64,000 nt of DNA. Source: Paenirhodobacter hankyongi (GTDB lineage: Bacteria; Pseudomonadota; Alphaproteobacteria; Rhodobacterales; Rhodobacteraceae). The position numbers were made by a program, and so were the translations under genes. Within the stretch, counting starts at the first letter, position 1, and each line of letters begins with the position of its first letter. Below, in pieces: positions 27,931 to 38,194 of this stretch. The DNA lies in the NCBI RefSeq assembly GCF_003664585.1, contig NZ_RCHI01000020.1:1-64000 (forward strand), read 5' to 3'. A model generated the notes under the pieces. The model was not told where the DNA came from. It ran no database searches and saw nothing but the letters and a program-made list of their open reading frames with translations.

Positions 27931-28515
27931 TCAGCCGCGCAGCCTTTCGATCTGCGCGACCGCGGCAGCCACCGCCTCCTCGATCGTCATCTCGGAGGTG
28001 TCAAGCACCATGGCATCCGCTGCGGGCCGCAAGGGCGCATCGGCGCGGTTCATGTCGCGCGCGTCGCGCTCCCTCACCTCGGCCAGCACCTGGCGCTCGT
28101 CGCCACCGACCTCGAGCCAGCGCCGATGCGCGCGCACCTCTGGCGAGGCGGTGACGAAGAGCTTCACCTCGGCCTCGGGGCAGATCACCGTGCCGATGTC
28201 GCGCCCGTCGAGCACCGCGCCGCCCTCGCGCCGGGCAAAGCCGCGCTGGAAGTCGAGAAGCGCCTGCCGCACCTCGGGGATCACCGCGACGCGCGAGGCC
28301 GCCTGCCCGGCTTCCAGCGTGCGCAGGTCGGCGCGCGCCAGATCCTCGGGCGTCAGTCCGCGCGCCGCGTCGACCGGGTCACCGCCCTTGACGCCCACGG
28401 CGCGGTAAAGCGCTCCGGTGTCGAGATGGGCAAAGCCGAAGCGGTCCGCCACGGCGCGCGAGATCGTGCCCTTGCCCGCCGCCGCCGGCCCGTCGATCGC
28501 TACGGTGAATCTCAT
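27931..28515 (-). CDS. cmk: Cytidylate kinase
   Basis: Cmk phosphorylates CMP and dCMP with ATP. The 194-residue protein has the P-loop GPAAAGKGT (9-17), the substrate-binding [29 protein letters not shown] and the lid-like R-x-x-R region. It is shorter than the E. coli enzyme (about 225), as is usual in this group. TGAGGGGAACGCC precedes ATG 28515. It follows aroA on the same strand, a pairing that is widely conserved, and rpsA comes downstream after two extra genes. Confidence 0.95.
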   Translation of the reverse strand: MRFTVAIDGPAAAGKGTISRAVADRFGFAHLDTGALYRAVGVKGGDPVDAARGLTPEDLARADLRTLEAGQAASRVAVIPEVRQALLDFQRGFARREGGAVLDGRDIGTVICPEAEVKLFVTASPEVRAHRRWLEVGGDERQVLAEVRERDARDMNRADAPLRPAADAMVLDTSEMTIEEAVAAAVAQIERLRG

Positions 28516-28636
28516 GGCGTTCCCCTCAGTTCCGGCCTCGCTGTCGCGTCCGAGCATTTGACCCAAGAAAAGGCCAAGGTGCAAAGACCCCCGGCTTTTC
28601 CTTGCCCAAAGACTCCCGCCGGAGGCGTCCTTGCTT

Positions 28637-29983
28637 TCAGCCTTCGCGGACGATCTCGGCGCCGAGCCCGCGCATCAGCGGCTCGAACACCGGGAAGGAG
28701 GTGGCGATCGGCGAGCCGTCGTCGACGGAGATCGGCGCGCGCGACGCAAGGCCCAGCACGAGGAAGCTCATCGCGATGCGGTGGTCGATGTGGGTGGCGA
28801 CGGTCGCGCCGCCCGGCACGCCATCGGGGCCGAGGCCATGCACGATCAGCGTGTCGTCATCTTCCTCGACGGTGACGCCGCAGGCCTCGAGCCCGCGCGC
28901 CATCGCGTCGATGCGGTCGCTTTCCTTGACCCGCAGCTCGTGCACGCCACGCATCACCGTGGTGCCGCGCGCGCAGGCCGCCACCGCCGCCAGCACCGGG
29001 TATTCGTCGATCTGGCTTGCGGCGCGTTCGACCGGCACCTCGATGCCGGTGAGTTCGGAGAAGCGCACGCGCAGGTCGGCGACGGGCTCGCCGCCCTCCT
29101 CGCGCTCGTTCTCGAAGGTGATGTCGGCGCCCATCTCGCGCAGGGTCAGGAACAGGCCATTGCGCGTCGGGTTCTGGCTGACGCCGGGGACAAGGATGTC
29201 CGAGCCCGGCACGATCAGCGCCGCACAGACCGGGAAGGCGGCCGACGACGGGTCGCGCGGCACCGCGACGGTCTGGCCGCGCAGCTCGGGCTGGCCGGTC
29301 AGGGTGATGCGATTGCCCTCGGGCGTCGCCTCGACGCTGACCTCGGCACCGAAGCCGCGCAGCATCCGCTCGGTATGATCGCGGGTCGCGGTCTTCTCGA
29401 TCACCACGGTCTGGCCGGGGGCGTTGAGGCCGGCGAGCAGCACCGCAGATTTCACCTGAGCGGAGGCCATCGGCGTCGCATAGGTCACCGGCACCGGCTC
29501 GGCCGCACCGACCACGGTCATCGGCAGCCGGCCGCCGGCGCGGCCATAGGCCCGCGCGCCGAAAAGCGCCAGCGGATCGGTCACCCGCCCCATCGGCCGC
29601 TTGCGCAGCGAGGCGTCACCGGTGAAGGTCGCGGTGATCGGCGAGGTCGCCATCGCGCCCATGATCAGCCGCACGCCGGTGCCCGAATTGCCGCAGTCGA
29701 TCACGTCGGCGGGCTCGGCGAAACCGCCCACCCCCACGCCCTCGACCGTCCAGGCGCCCGCGCCCTCGCGCGTCACGCCGGCGCCGAAGGCCGCCATCGC
29801 CTTCGCGGTGTCGAGCACATCCTGCCCCTCGAGCAGGCCGGTGATTTTCGTGGTGCCGACCGACAGCGCGCCAAGGATCAGCGCGCGATGCGAGATCGAC
29901 TTGTCGCCGGGCACCTCGGCCACGCCGGAAAGCGCGGCGCTCTTGCGCGCGGTCATGCGGATCGGATCGCCGTGGCCGGACAT
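28637..29983 (-). CDS. aroA: 3-phosphoshikimate 1-carboxyvinyltransferase (EPSP synthase)
   Basis: AroA joins phosphoenolpyruvate to shikimate 3-phosphate in aromatic amino acid synthesis. The 448-residue protein has [56 protein letters not shown] and the catalytic [11 protein letters not shown] region. Overall it is most like the class II enzymes of alphaproteobacteria, but its PEP-site loop reads GNSGTG rather than the GNAATG of the well-known insensitive class II enzyme. CAGGGAGGTTTCC precedes ATG 29983. It heads the aroA-cmk pair. Confidence 0.96.
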   Translation of the reverse strand: MSGHGDPIRMTARKSAALSGVAEVPGDKSISHRALILGALSVGTTKITGLLEGQDVLDTAKAMAAFGAGVTREGAGAWTVEGVGVGGFAEPADVIDCGNSGTGVRLIMGAMATSPITATFTGDASLRKRPMGRVTDPLALFGARAYGRAGGRLPMTVVGAAEPVPVTYATPMASAQVKSAVLLAGLNAPGQTVVIEKTATRDHTERMLRGFGAEVSVEATPEGNRITLTGQPELRGQTVAVPRDPSSAAFPVCAALIVPGSDILVPGVSQNPTRNGLFLTLREMGADITFENEREEGGEPVADLRVRFSELTGIEVPVERAASQIDEYPVLAAVAACARGTTVMRGVHELRVKESDRIDAMARGLEACGVTVEEDDDTLIVHGLGPDGVPGGATVATHIDHRIAMSFLVLGLASRAPISVDDGSPIATSFPVFEPLMRGLGAEIVREG

Positions 29984-30091
29984 GGAAACCTCCCTGAAAG
30001 ATCGGCCCCTGTTAGCGCAGCGCGCGCGCCCGCGAAAGCCCCCGGCCGGCGCGCGGCGCAAAATGCCGCCCCGCCGGGGCCCGCGGCGCGT

Positions 30092-30820
30092 TCAGAGCCG
30101 GCGGAAGGTGGCGTAATCGGGGGTGCGGCCCTCGCGCAGAGCCTTCTGCTCGTAGCGGGTCGAGATCCAGTCGCTCCAGGGCGTGCCGGAATGGGCGACA
30201 AGCTCGAACCCCGCCTTCGGCACCTCGCGCAGGGCCTGGGCCATGTAGCTCGGAATGTCGGTCGCGACGCGGAACTCGGCACCGGGCGCCATCACCCGGG
30301 CAAGCGGCACCAGATGCTCGGCGGTGACGAAGCGGCGGCGGTGGTGGCGCCGTTTCGGCCAGGGGTCGGGATAGTTCAGGAAGGCCTTGGCGATGCAGCC
30401 CTCGGGCAGCACGTCCATCAGGTCGCGCGCGTCGCCCGGATGCACGGCCAGGTTCGTCACATCGGCGGCGCGGATCTTGCCGAGCAACATCGCGACGCCG
30501 TTGATGAAGGGCTCGGCGCCGATGATGTTCACCTGCGGATAGCTCGCCGCCATGTGCACCAGATGCTCGCCGCCGCCGAAACCGACCTCGAGCCAGATCG
30601 GCGCGTCATTGCCGAAGATGGTGGCCGGGTCGATCACCTCGCGCGCCGGGTTCTCGGCCCGGGTGATGCCGCGCGGGCGCAGGCTGTCGAGATCCTCGCT
30701 CAGATAGGTCTTTTGCGAGGCGCGCATCGTCTTGCCGCGGATGCGGCCGTAGAAATTGCGCCATTCGGGCCGGCTCGTGTCGCCGTCCGCTGCCTCGGGA
30801 TGTTCGCTCTCGTCGCTCAT
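30092..30820 (-). CDS. trmB: tRNA (guanine-N7)-methyltransferase
   Basis: TrmB methylates G46 in the variable loop of tRNA using S-adenosylmethionine. The 242-residue protein has the SAM site LEVGFGGGEHLVHMA, the acidic GAEPFINGV, and the family signature LNYPDPWPKRRHHRRRF. AGAGGCCGGCC precedes ATG 30820. It is divergent from lexA, and the LexA operator array lies in the 135 bases between them. The gene ends 108 bases before aroA. Confidence 0.95.
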   Translation of the reverse strand: MSDESEHPEAADGDTSRPEWRNFYGRIRGKTMRASQKTYLSEDLDSLRPRGITRAENPAREVIDPATIFGNDAPIWLEVGFGGGEHLVHMAASYPQVNIIGAEPFINGVAMLLGKIRAADVTNLAVHPGDARDLMDVLPEGCIAKAFLNYPDPWPKRRHHRRRFVTAEHLVPLARVMAPGAEFRVATDIPSYMAQALREVPKAGFELVAHSGTPWSDWISTRYEQKALREGRTPDYATFRRL

Positions 30821-30884
30821 GGCCGGCCTCTAGGGCGGCGGCGCGGGCCGGTCAAGCCCCGCGGACAGCGGCGCCGGGCAAATC

Positions 30885-30935
30885 TTGACCGCAGCGCGGA
30901 ACGGCGTTAGAACTTAATGTGAACTCACCGCGAAC
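30885..30935 (+). promoter_or_regulatory. lexA promoter with four phased LexA half-sites
   Basis: TTGACC (30885-30890) and TAGAAC (30908-30913), 17 bases apart, are the likely -35 and -10. GAAC occurs at 30899, 30910, 30921 and 30932, each 11 bases from the next, making three overlapping GAAC-N7-GAAC boxes that cover the -10 and the start region. LexA bound here would shut off its own gene. Confidence 0.88.
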
Positions 30936-30955
30936 AAAACCGGGATGCACCGCCG

Positions 30956-31648
30956 ATGCTGACGCGCAAGCAAATGGAATTGCTGGATTTCATCCAGAAG
31001 CGGGTGGCGCGCGACGGCGTGCCCCCCTCCTTTGACGAAATGAAGGACGCGCTCGAGCTGCGCTCGAAGTCGGGGATCCACCGGCTGATCACCGCGCTCG
31101 AGGAACGCGGCTTCATCCGCCGCCTTGCGCACCGGGCCCGCGCGATCGAGATCGTGAAGCTGCCCGAGGCGATGGAGACCGCAAGGCCCGGCTTCACGCC
31201 GCGGGTGATCGAGGGCGAGAAGGTGGCACCGCCGCGCGCCGCGCAGCCGGTCGAGGCGGTGCATGCGCTCGAGCTGCCGGTGATGGGGCGGATCGCCGCC
31301 GGCGTGCCGATCGAGGCGATTGCCGAGATCTCGCATCACATCGCGGTGCCGGGCTCGATGCTGTCGGGCCGGGGCGAGCATTACGCGCTCGAAGTGCGGG
31401 GCGATTCGATGATCGGCATCGGCATCAACGACGGCGACATCGTGGTGATCCGCGAACAGGGCACGGCCGACAACGGCGACATCGTGGTGGCACTGGTCGA
31501 CGGGCACGAGGCGACGCTGAAACGCTATCTGCGCCGCGGCGCGATGATCGCGCTCGAGGCGGCGAACCCCGAGTACGAGACCCGGATGCTGCGCGAGGAT
31601 CAGGTGAAGGTGCAGGGCCGCCTTGTCGGGCTGATCCGCAGCTATTGA
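30956..31648 (+). CDS. lexA: LexA repressor
   Basis: LexA represses the SOS genes and is inactivated by RecA-stimulated self-cleavage. The 230-residue protein has an N-terminal winged helix (about 1-65, with [20 protein letters not shown]) and the S24 protease half with the cleavage bond Ala115-Gly116 (GRIAAGVP), Ser151 (RGDSMIG) and Lys189 (ATLKRYL). The start at 30956 matches the family opening [10 protein letters not shown]. Its last seven bases overlap the end of comEC on the other strand. Confidence 0.97.
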   Translation: MLTRKQMELLDFIQKRVARDGVPPSFDEMKDALELRSKSGIHRLITALEERGFIRRLAHRARAIEIVKLPEAMETARPGFTPRVIEGEKVAPPRAAQPVEAVHALELPVMGRIAAGVPIEAIAEISHHIAVPGSMLSGRGEHYALEVRGDSMIGIGINDGDIVVIREQGTADNGDIVVALVDGHEATLKRYLRRGAMIALEAANPEYETRMLREDQVKVQGRLVGLIRSY

Positions 31649-33765
31649 CGGCGCGGGCCCCCGGTCCAGCGCCGCGCGCCCTGCCCCGGCCCGATCTGCC
31701 GGCCATCCACGGCAAAGGCCACACCGCCCGCGCGCAGCCTGTCACGATCCCAGATCTCGCAGCCCGCGGGGGCCGGATCGGGCGCGGAAGCCGCCAGAAT
31801 GACAAGGGCATCGCCGTGGCAGGCGGCGCTCAGCGCCGCGAGCGCGCCGGTGCCGCTCAGATGCACCACGGCGCGGCCGTTCCAGGTGCCGACGCGGGCG
31901 CCGCGCGGGCCGGTGAACCCCGGACGGGCGGCCGCGGCCTCGGGCGTGCTCTCGTCGCCATCGGCCTTGAGCCAGCTTTCGGCGACGAAGGCGGCACCGG
32001 GTTTTGACAGCGCCCGGCCCTCTGCGGTCGCCAGCCCGACCAGCGCCCCCTCGGGCGCGATCAGCAGCGCGGGCCGCACCGCCGTGCCCCACAGCCCCGC
32101 CGCCACGGCCATCGCGGAAAGCCCCGCAACGCGCGGCAGCCCGCGCGCCAGAACCGCCACCAGCGCGCCAAGCGCCAGCAACGGCAGCACCGCGGCGGGC
32201 GGCGCCGGCACGGCGATCACCGCACCATCCAGCGCCGCGACCCGCTCGGCCACAAAGATCATCCAGCGCGTGCCCTGCTCCATCACCCACAGCGCCGGCG
32301 CGGCCAGGCCAAGGGGCGCCAGCAGCGCCGCGATCACCCCCGCCGGCATCACCAGCGTGCCCATCACCGGCACCGCGAGCAGGTTCGCCAGCAGCCCGTA
32401 TTCCGCCACCCGGCCGAAATGCAGCGCCGCGATCGGCGCCGTCGCCGTGCCCGCAACCAGCGAGGTCAGCACCAGCATCGCCACCGGGCGCACCAGCCAC
32501 GGCAGGAGCGGCGCGATCCGCGCCCAGGGGCCGAAGGCCAGCACCAGCGCCACGGTCGCCGCGAAGGACATCTGGAAGCCCGGTTCGGTCAGGCTTTCGG
32601 GTTCGAGCACCAGCAGCACCAGCGCCGCCAGCGCCACCGTGCGCAGCGAGATCGCGCGCCGGTCGAGCAGCACCGCCAGCAGCATCACCGCGGTCATCAG
32701 CCAGGCGCGGGTCGTCGCCACCTCGGCCCCGGCAAGCCACAGGTAGACGGTCGAGGCCACCAGCGCCACCAGAGCCGCGATCTTCTTCACCGGCCAGATC
32801 AGCGCGAAGGGGCCGACGGCGGCGAGGCCATAGCGGAGCGCCGCAAAGACAAAGCCCGCCAGCATTCCCATGTGCAGCCCAGAGATCGAGATGATGTGAT
32901 AGAGGTTCGCCGCCCGCATCACCGCATTCGTCGCCTCGGAAATCCCCGACCGGTCGCCGGTCATCAGCGCCGCGGCGACGGCCCCCGCCTGCCCCGGCAT
33001 CCGCGCCTGCATCGCCGCCGAGAGCCGCATCCGCAGCCGGTGGCCGGCCAGCGCCCGGTCGTGCGGATCGGGGGGCGCCACGCGCAGCACCGGGCCGCGG
33101 GCGAAACCGACCGCGCCCAGCCCCTCGAACCAGGCCGTGCGGCGAAAATCCCAGGCGCCGGGTTCGACGGGCGGCGCGGGGGGCTGCAGGTTCGCGGTCA
33201 GCATCACCCGTTCGCCCGGTTCGGGCAGCGCCGCGGTCTCGGGGCGCAGGGTCACGCGCACCATCGCGGGGCTGCGGTCGGGGTCGATGTCGGTCAGCTG
33301 CACCGCGTCGAGAGTCAGCCGGATCCGGTCGCGCGACGAGCGGTCGACCGCCAGCACCCGCCCCTCGACCGGGCCGTCATAGCGAAAGGGCAGCACGGGG
33401 GCGGCGACGGCCCCGGCGCGGGCCTCGGCCAGAAGCACCCCGGCCGCCAGCAGCGCCAGAAGGGCCGCCGGAAAGCGCAAGGGCTCCGCCCCGCGCGCCC
33501 AGATCAGCAACGCAACGACGGCAAGCGCACCAAGCCCCCAGATCACCCCTGCGGGCGGATCAATGGGCGCGGCGAACCACGCCCCGATGCCCGCGCCAAG
33601 CGCCACCGGCGCCCAGAGCGGCAGGTCGAGCCGCGCCCGCACCAGCGCCCCCGCCGGATCCTCGAGCCCCGCGCCAAGCGCCCGCAGCAGCCCCGCCCAC
33701 AGCGCGGGGGCCGGCAGGCGCGCCGGTGCGCGCCCGGTCGTGATCGCGCTCCCCGGCTCGGACAC
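31642..33765 (-). CDS. comEC: ComEC/Rec2-family DNA uptake channel protein
   Basis: The 707-residue inner membrane protein is a ComEC-type channel for taking single-stranded DNA into the cytoplasm. The N-terminal soluble OB-like part (about 90-230) and the Competence domain (about 250-530) with [16 protein letters not shown] and [22 protein letters not shown] are clear. The C-terminal metallo-beta-lactamase-like part is shortened and lacks an HxHxDH site, as is common in alphaproteobacteria. The start is GTG at 33765 (VSEPGSAIT). It converges on lexA with a 7-base overlap. Confidence 0.9.
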   Translation of the reverse strand: MSEPGSAITTGRAPARLPAPALWAGLLRALGAGLEDPAGALVRARLDLPLWAPVALGAGIGAWFAAPIDPPAGVIWGLGALAVVALLIWARGAEPLRFPAALLALLAAGVLLAEARAGAVAAPVLPFRYDGPVEGRVLAVDRSSRDRIRLTLDAVQLTDIDPDRSPAMVRVTLRPETAALPEPGERVMLTANLQPPAPPVEPGAWDFRRTAWFEGLGAVGFARGPVLRVAPPDPHDRALAGHRLRMRLSAAMQARMPGQAGAVAAALMTGDRSGISEATNAVMRAANLYHIISISGLHMGMLAGFVFAALRYGLAAVGPFALIWPVKKIAALVALVASTVYLWLAGAEVATTRAWLMTAVMLLAVLLDRRAISLRTVALAALVLLVLEPESLTEPGFQMSFAATVALVLAFGPWARIAPLLPWLVRPVAMLVLTSLVAGTATAPIAALHFGRVAEYGLLANLLAVPVMGTLVMPAGVIAALLAPLGLAAPALWVMEQGTRWMIFVAERVAALDGAVIAVPAPPAAVLPLLALGALVAVLARGLPRVAGLSAMAVAAGLWGTAVRPALLIAPEGALVGLATAEGRALSKPGAAFVAESWLKADGDESTPEAAAARPGFTGPRGARVGTWNGRAVVHLSGTGALAALSAACHGDALVILAASAPDPAPAGCEIWDRDRLRAGGVAFAVDGRQIGPGQGARRWTGGPRRQ

Positions 33766-33886
33766 CTTGTTTCTCTGCCCCTCCGCGCTTAGACAGACGC
33801 CGAAGATCAGCCTAGTGGCTGCATGGTTTACAGATCGTTAACAACGCCCCTCCCGGCGCCCGCCGGACCGGGCGAGAAAGGCCCCG

Positions 33887-35287
33887 ATGTCGCAAAAGAT
33901 CGTCACCCGCTTCGCCCCCTCGCCGACCGGCTACCTGCATATCGGCGGGGCCCGCACGGCGCTGTTCAACTGGCTGTTCGCACGCGGCCATGGCGGCACC
34001 TTCCTGCTGCGCATCGAGGACACCGACCGCGCCCGCTCGACCCCCGAGGCGACGGCGGCGATCCTGAAGGGGCTCGAGTGGCTCGGCCTCGACTATGACG
34101 GCGAGGTGGTGAGCCAGTTCGAGCGCGTGCCCCGCCACGCCGAGGTGGCGCGCGAGATGCTCGCGCGCGGCGCGGCCTACAAGTGCTTCTCGACCCAGGA
34201 AGAGATCGAGGCGTTCCGGGAAAAGGCGAAGGCCGAGGGCAGCTCGCAGCTGTTCCGCTCGCCCTGGCGCGACGCCGATCCCTCGACTTATCCGGATGCG
34301 CCCTATGTGATCCGGCTGAAGGCGCCGCGCGAGGGCGCGACGGTGGTGCACGACAAGGTGCAGGGCGACGTGACCGTGCGCAACGATCAGCTTGACGACA
34401 TGGTCTGCCTGCGCTCGGACGGCACGCCGACCTACATGCTCGCCGTGGTGGTCGACGACCACGACATGGGCGTGACCCATGTGATCCGCGGTGACGACCA
34501 TCTGGTGAACGCGGCGCGGCAGATGCAGATCTATCTCGCCATGGGCTGGGACGTGCCGGTCTATGCCCATATCCCGCTGATCCACGGCCCGGACGGCAAG
34601 AAGCTGTCGAAGCGCCACGGCGCGGTCGGGCTCGAGCAGTATCAGGCCATGGGCTATCCGGCGGCGGGGATGCGCAACTATCTGGCGCGACTCGGCTGGA
34701 GCCACGGCGATGATGAATTCTTCACCGACGAGCAGGCGAAGAGCTGGTTCGAGCTGGAAGGAATCGGCCGTTCGCCGGCGCGTCTCGACTTCAAGAAGCT
34801 CGAGAACATCTGCGGCCGGCACATGGCTGTGGCCGATGATGACGCGCTGATGCCGCAGGTCGCAGGCTATCTGGAGGCTGCAGAGCTGCCCGCACTGACC
34901 GAAATGCAGGCAAAGGGGCTGCGCGCGGCGATGCCCTATATCAAGTCGAGCGCGAAGACCTTCCCGCAACTCATTGAAAAGGCTCACTTCGCCTTGGTTC
35001 AGCGGCCGATCGACGTGGACGAGAAGGCGGCAAAACAGCTTGATCCGGTATCCCGTGGTATACTGAAAGAATTGACGCCGCGCCTGCAAAATGCTAGCTG
35101 GACGCGCGACGATCTGGAGGCCATCGTGAAGCAGGTTGCGGAGGAGAAAGACCTCGGGCTCGGCAAGCTGGCCTCCCCCCTGCGTGCCGCACTTGCGGGG
35201 CGGTCGGTGACCCCCGGCGTGTTCGATATGATGTATGTCCTGGGCCGGGAGGAGACCTTGGCCAGGGTGAACGATCAGGTGGCCTGA
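33887..35287 (+). CDS. gltX: Glutamate-tRNA ligase
   Basis: GltX charges tRNA-Glu. The 466-residue class I synthetase has HIGGA (18-22) in place of HIGH, the RIEDTDRAR loop, and KLSKRHG for KMSKS, followed by the helical anticodon-binding region. GAGAAAGGCCCCG precedes ATG 33887. The last third (from about 34850) uses codons unlike the rest of the window, including ATA in GGTATACTG and several TTG/CTT/AAA choices, although the frame is intact and the protein looks normal. It is followed by gltA. Confidence 0.96.
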   Translation: MSQKIVTRFAPSPTGYLHIGGARTALFNWLFARGHGGTFLLRIEDTDRARSTPEATAAILKGLEWLGLDYDGEVVSQFERVPRHAEVAREMLARGAAYKCFSTQEEIEAFREKAKAEGSSQLFRSPWRDADPSTYPDAPYVIRLKAPREGATVVHDKVQGDVTVRNDQLDDMVCLRSDGTPTYMLAVVVDDHDMGVTHVIRGDDHLVNAARQMQIYLAMGWDVPVYAHIPLIHGPDGKKLSKRHGAVGLEQYQAMGYPAAGMRNYLARLGWSHGDDEFFTDEQAKSWFELEGIGRSPARLDFKKLENICGRHMAVADDDALMPQVAGYLEAAELPALTEMQAKGLRAAMPYIKSSAKTFPQLIEKAHFALVQRPIDVDEKAAKQLDPVSRGILKELTPRLQNASWTRDDLEAIVKQVAEEKDLGLGKLASPLRAALAGRSVTPGVFDMMYVLGREETLARVNDQVA

Positions 35288-35362
35288 GGGCGGGCCGCCT
35301 CTCCGGTGAAACCGGACCCAACAGACCGGCGCGCCCGGCCGGACGACAGGAAAGGGAAGCTC

Positions 35363-36658
35363 ATGGCTGACACGAAACGAACTGCCACACTGACGCTCGA
35401 CGGCAAGACCTACGAGCTGCCGGTTCTCTCGCCCTCCGTGGGTCCGGATGTTCTCGACATCCGCAAGCTCTATGGCCAGGCCGATGTCTTCACCTACGAC
35501 CCCGGTTTCACCTCGACCGCCGCCTGCGAGTCGGCGATCACCTATATCGACGGCGACAAGGGCGAGCTGCTCTATCGCGGCTATCCGATCGACCAGCTGG
35601 CCGAGAAGTCGCATTACCTCGAAGTCTGCTATCTGCTGCTGAACGGCGAACTGCCGACCCGCCAGCAGATGGAGGACTTCGAGTACCGGATCACCCGGCA
35701 CACGATGCTGCACGAGCAGATCCAGTATTTCTTCCGCGGCTTCCGTCGTGACGCCCACCCGATGGCGACGATGGTCGGCGTCGTCGGCGCGCTCTCGTCC
35801 TTCTACCACGACAGCCTCGACATCAACGATCCGTGGCAGCGCGAAGTGGCCTCGATGCGCCTCATCGCCAAGGTGCCGACGATCGCCGCCTGGGCCTACA
35901 AGTACTCGATCGGCCAGCCCTTCGTCTATCCGCGCAACGAGCTGAGCTACGCCGAGAACTTCCTGCACATGTGCTTCTCGGTTCCGGCCGAGCCCTACAA
36001 GGTGGAACCGGCGCTGGCGAAGGCGATGGACCGCATCTTCACCCTGCATGCGGACCACGAGCAGAACGCCTCGACCTCGACCGTGCGTCTGGCCGGCTCC
36101 TCGGGCGCGAACCCGTTTGCCTGCATCGCGGCCGGCATCGCCTGCCTCTGGGGCCCGGCGCATGGTGGGGCGAACCAGGCCTGCCTCGAAATGCTGCGCG
36201 AGATCGGCACCGTGGATCGCATCCCGGAATTCATCGCCCGCGCCAAGGACAAGAACGATCCCTTCAAGCTGATGGGCTTCGGTCACCGCGTCTACAAGAA
36301 CTTCGACCCGCGCGCGAAGGTGATGAAGGAATCGGCCGACGAGGTGCTCGACCTGCTCGGCATCCACGACAACCCGACGCTCCAGGTCGCCAAGGAGCTC
36401 GAGAAGATCGCGCTTCAGGACCCCTACTTCATCGAGAAGAAGCTCTATCCGAACGTCGACTTCTACTCGGGCATCATCCTTGAGGCCATGGGCTTCCCGA
36501 CTTCGATGTTCACGCCGATCTTCGCGCTGTCGCGCACCGTCGGCTGGATCTCGCAGTGGAAGGAAATGATCGGCGACCCCACCGGCAAGATCGGCCGTCC
36601 GCGGCAGCTCTATACCGGCGCGACCTTCCGCGACTACGTCGACGTCGACGCGCGCTGA
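35363..36658 (+). CDS. gltA: Citrate synthase (type II)
   Basis: Citrate synthase joins acetyl-CoA and oxaloacetate at the head of the citric acid cycle. The 431-residue protein is the proteobacterial type II form, with active-site His in [11 protein letters not shown] and GFGHRVYK and Asp in NVDFYSGI, and the N-terminal beta-rich part that allows NADH regulation in some relatives. GGAAAGGGAAGCTC precedes ATG 35363; the upstream in-frame ATG lacks a ribosome site. It has the strong codon bias of a highly expressed gene and ends in a terminator at 36679. Confidence 0.97.
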   Translation: MADTKRTATLTLDGKTYELPVLSPSVGPDVLDIRKLYGQADVFTYDPGFTSTAACESAITYIDGDKGELLYRGYPIDQLAEKSHYLEVCYLLLNGELPTRQQMEDFEYRITRHTMLHEQIQYFFRGFRRDAHPMATMVGVVGALSSFYHDSLDINDPWQREVASMRLIAKVPTIAAWAYKYSIGQPFVYPRNELSYAENFLHMCFSVPAEPYKVEPALAKAMDRIFTLHADHEQNASTSTVRLAGSSGANPFACIAAGIACLWGPAHGGANQACLEMLREIGTVDRIPEFIARAKDKNDPFKLMGFGHRVYKNFDPRAKVMKESADEVLDLLGIHDNPTLQVAKELEKIALQDPYFIEKKLYPNVDFYSGIILEAMGFPTSMFTPIFALSRTVGWISQWKEMIGDPTGKIGRPRQLYTGATFRDYVDVDAR

Positions 36659-36678
36659 GGGGCACGCAAGCCACTCGA

Positions 36679-36703
36679 GGGCCGGGGATTTCCCCGGCCC
36701 TTC
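36679..36703 (+). terminator. Terminator of gltA
   Basis: GGGCCGGGG and CCCCGGCCC pair over a 4-base ATTT loop, followed by TTCG. It lies 20 bases past the gltA stop; the U run is short. Confidence 0.7.
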
Positions 36704-36732
36704 GCATATCTGCCCGAACCTCCGAGCCCGCG

Positions 36733-37152
36733 ATGTCCGACCGCCCGCTGCGCTACCGCCCGCATCATTTCCTGTGCTCCCTGGGTTTCGAGGGGAAGGG
36801 CTATTCCGACGCCTTCACCGCCAACATGACGGCGATCGTCATGGGCCGGCTGCGCACCGAGGCGGGCCCGGCGGTCGAGATCGAGGTGACGGCGGCGGCC
36901 GACGACATCTGCGCCCCCTGCCCGGCGCGGCGCGGCGAAGGCTGCGACACCGCGGCGACGATCGACCAGCTCGATGCCGCACATGCCCGCGCGCTCGGCC
37001 TGACGACGGGCGACCGGCTGAGCTGGGGCGAGGCGCTCGACCGGATGCGCGCACTGCCGGCCGAGGCGCTGAGCGAGATCTGCGCGCCCTGCCAGTGGCT
37101 GCGCTACGGCATGTGCCGCGCCGCCCTCGCCCGACTGCAATCAGACAGCTGA
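36733..37152 (+). CDS. DUF1284 protein with duplicated Cys motif
   Basis: The 139-residue protein starts MSDRPLRYRPHHFLCSLGF, the DUF1284 signature, whose role is not known. It has two copies of the motif ICAPC followed after seven residues by another Cys: C60/C63/C71 and C117/C120/C128, plus His11, His12 and Cys15. This layout suggests an iron-sulfur cluster or zinc site. The ribosome site is weak (CCTCCGAG lies upstream). It is between gltA and an SDR gene on the same strand. Confidence 0.82.
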   Translation: MSDRPLRYRPHHFLCSLGFEGKGYSDAFTANMTAIVMGRLRTEAGPAVEIEVTAAADDICAPCPARRGEGCDTAATIDQLDAAHARALGLTTGDRLSWGEALDRMRALPAEALSEICAPCQWLRYGMCRAALARLQSDS

Positions 37153-37227
37153 GACCGCAACAGGATGCCGCAGGCGCGCCCGCGCGAAATGCTTGCGCGC
37201 CGCCTCCCCCTCTGGCAAGGAGCCGTC

Positions 37228-37887
37228 ATGAGCACCGAGACCACCGAAAAGAACATCGCCCTCGTCACCGGCGCCTCGCGCGGGCTTGGCGCGGCGCTTG
37301 CCGAAACCCTTGCCGCCCGGGGCTGGCACGTGATGGCCGTCGCCCGCACCGTGGGCGGGCTCGAGGAACTCGACGACCGGATCCAGGCGGCCGGCGGATC
37401 GGCCTCGCTTGCGCCGCTCGACGTCACCGACCCGGCGCAGATGGAGCATCTGGCGAACGCGATCGCCGGCCGCTGGGGCCGGATCGGGCTTTGGGCGCAC
37501 ACCGCGATCCACGCCGCGCCGCTTGCGCCCGCAGGCCATATCGACGCCAAGGATTTCTCGAAATCCGTCGCCACGAACGTCACCGCGACGGCAATGCTGA
37601 TCCCGCTGATCGAGCCGCTGCTGCGCGCGGGCGCGGGCACCGCGCTCTTTTTCGACGATCCGCGCGGCGGGCAGAAGTTCTTCGGCGCCTATGGCGCGAC
37701 CAAGGCCGCACAGATCGCACTCGCCCGCAGCTGGCAGGCGGAAAACGTCAAGATCGGTCCGCGCGTGGTGATCGCGGAACCGCGGCCGATGCCCACGGCG
37801 ACGCGCGCGCGTTTCTTCCCCTCCGAAGACCGCGCGCCCCTCTCTGATATCCGCGACGAGGCAAAACGCCTCCTCGGCGAGCTCTAA
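37228..37887 (+). CDS. Short-chain dehydrogenase/reductase
   Basis: The 219-residue protein is a classical SDR with the NAD(P) motif TGASRGLG near residue 14 and a YxxxK active site in [15 protein letters not shown]. The usual NNAG after strand 4 is replaced by HTAI ([12 protein letters not shown]), and the C-terminus is shorter than in most SDRs, so it may be a specialised member. The substrate is unknown. AAGGAGCCGTC precedes ATG 37228, which is preferred to the ATG at 37165. A GC-rich repeat follows directly. Confidence 0.85.
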   Translation: MSTETTEKNIALVTGASRGLGAALAETLAARGWHVMAVARTVGGLEELDDRIQAAGGSASLAPLDVTDPAQMEHLANAIAGRWGRIGLWAHTAIHAAPLAPAGHIDAKDFSKSVATNVTATAMLIPLIEPLLRAGAGTALFFDDPRGGQKFFGAYGATKAAQIALARSWQAENVKIGPRVVIAEPRPMPTATRARFFPSEDRAPLSDIRDEAKRLLGEL

Positions 37888-37901
37888 GACCGGCGGGCCA
37901 A

Positions 37902-37963
37902 GGGGGCGCTGCCCCCTCGCGGCTTCGCCGCTCACCCCCGAGGTATTTCGGGCAAGGAGAAAG
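37902..37963 (+). repeat. GC-rich intergenic repeat, copy B
   Basis: It has the full unit: GGGGGCGCTGCCCCC hairpin, CGCGGCTTCGCCGC hairpin, CACCCCCGAGGTATTTCGGG, then CAAGGAGAAAG. With copy C it forms an inverted pair in the 307-base gap between the SDR gene and surE, in which I see no gene. Confidence 0.78.
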
Positions 37964-38017
37964 CTGGGGCCGGGTTCGGGTTCCGGGGGCTGCGCAAGTG
38001 GCCCCTTTTGCTTTCAT

Positions 38018-38066
38018 CTTGGCACAAATACCTCGGGGGGAGCGCAGCGGGGGGCAGAGCCCCCCT
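38018..38066 (-). repeat. GC-rich intergenic repeat, copy C (inverted to B)
   Basis: Read on the minus strand it gives the same order as copy B: GC hairpin, spacer, CCCCCCGAGGTATTTGTGCCAAG. The second small hairpin is reduced. B and C face each other across about 55 bases. Confidence 0.75.
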
Positions 38067-38194
38067 CGCCGCCCGCGCCGCAGCGCTGCCCTCTGACCAC
38101 ACATCTGGCGGAAATCCCGACGCATGCGCCCCGTCGCTTGTCGCGCCGGGCCTTGCGAGCTAAGCAGGGGCAACACGAGCCGGACGGGGACTTT

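Noticed and set aside
28631-30910. Long plus-strand open frame antisense to aroA and trmB
   Set aside because: Shadow of aroA and trmB; crosses both genes and their gap and has no domain.
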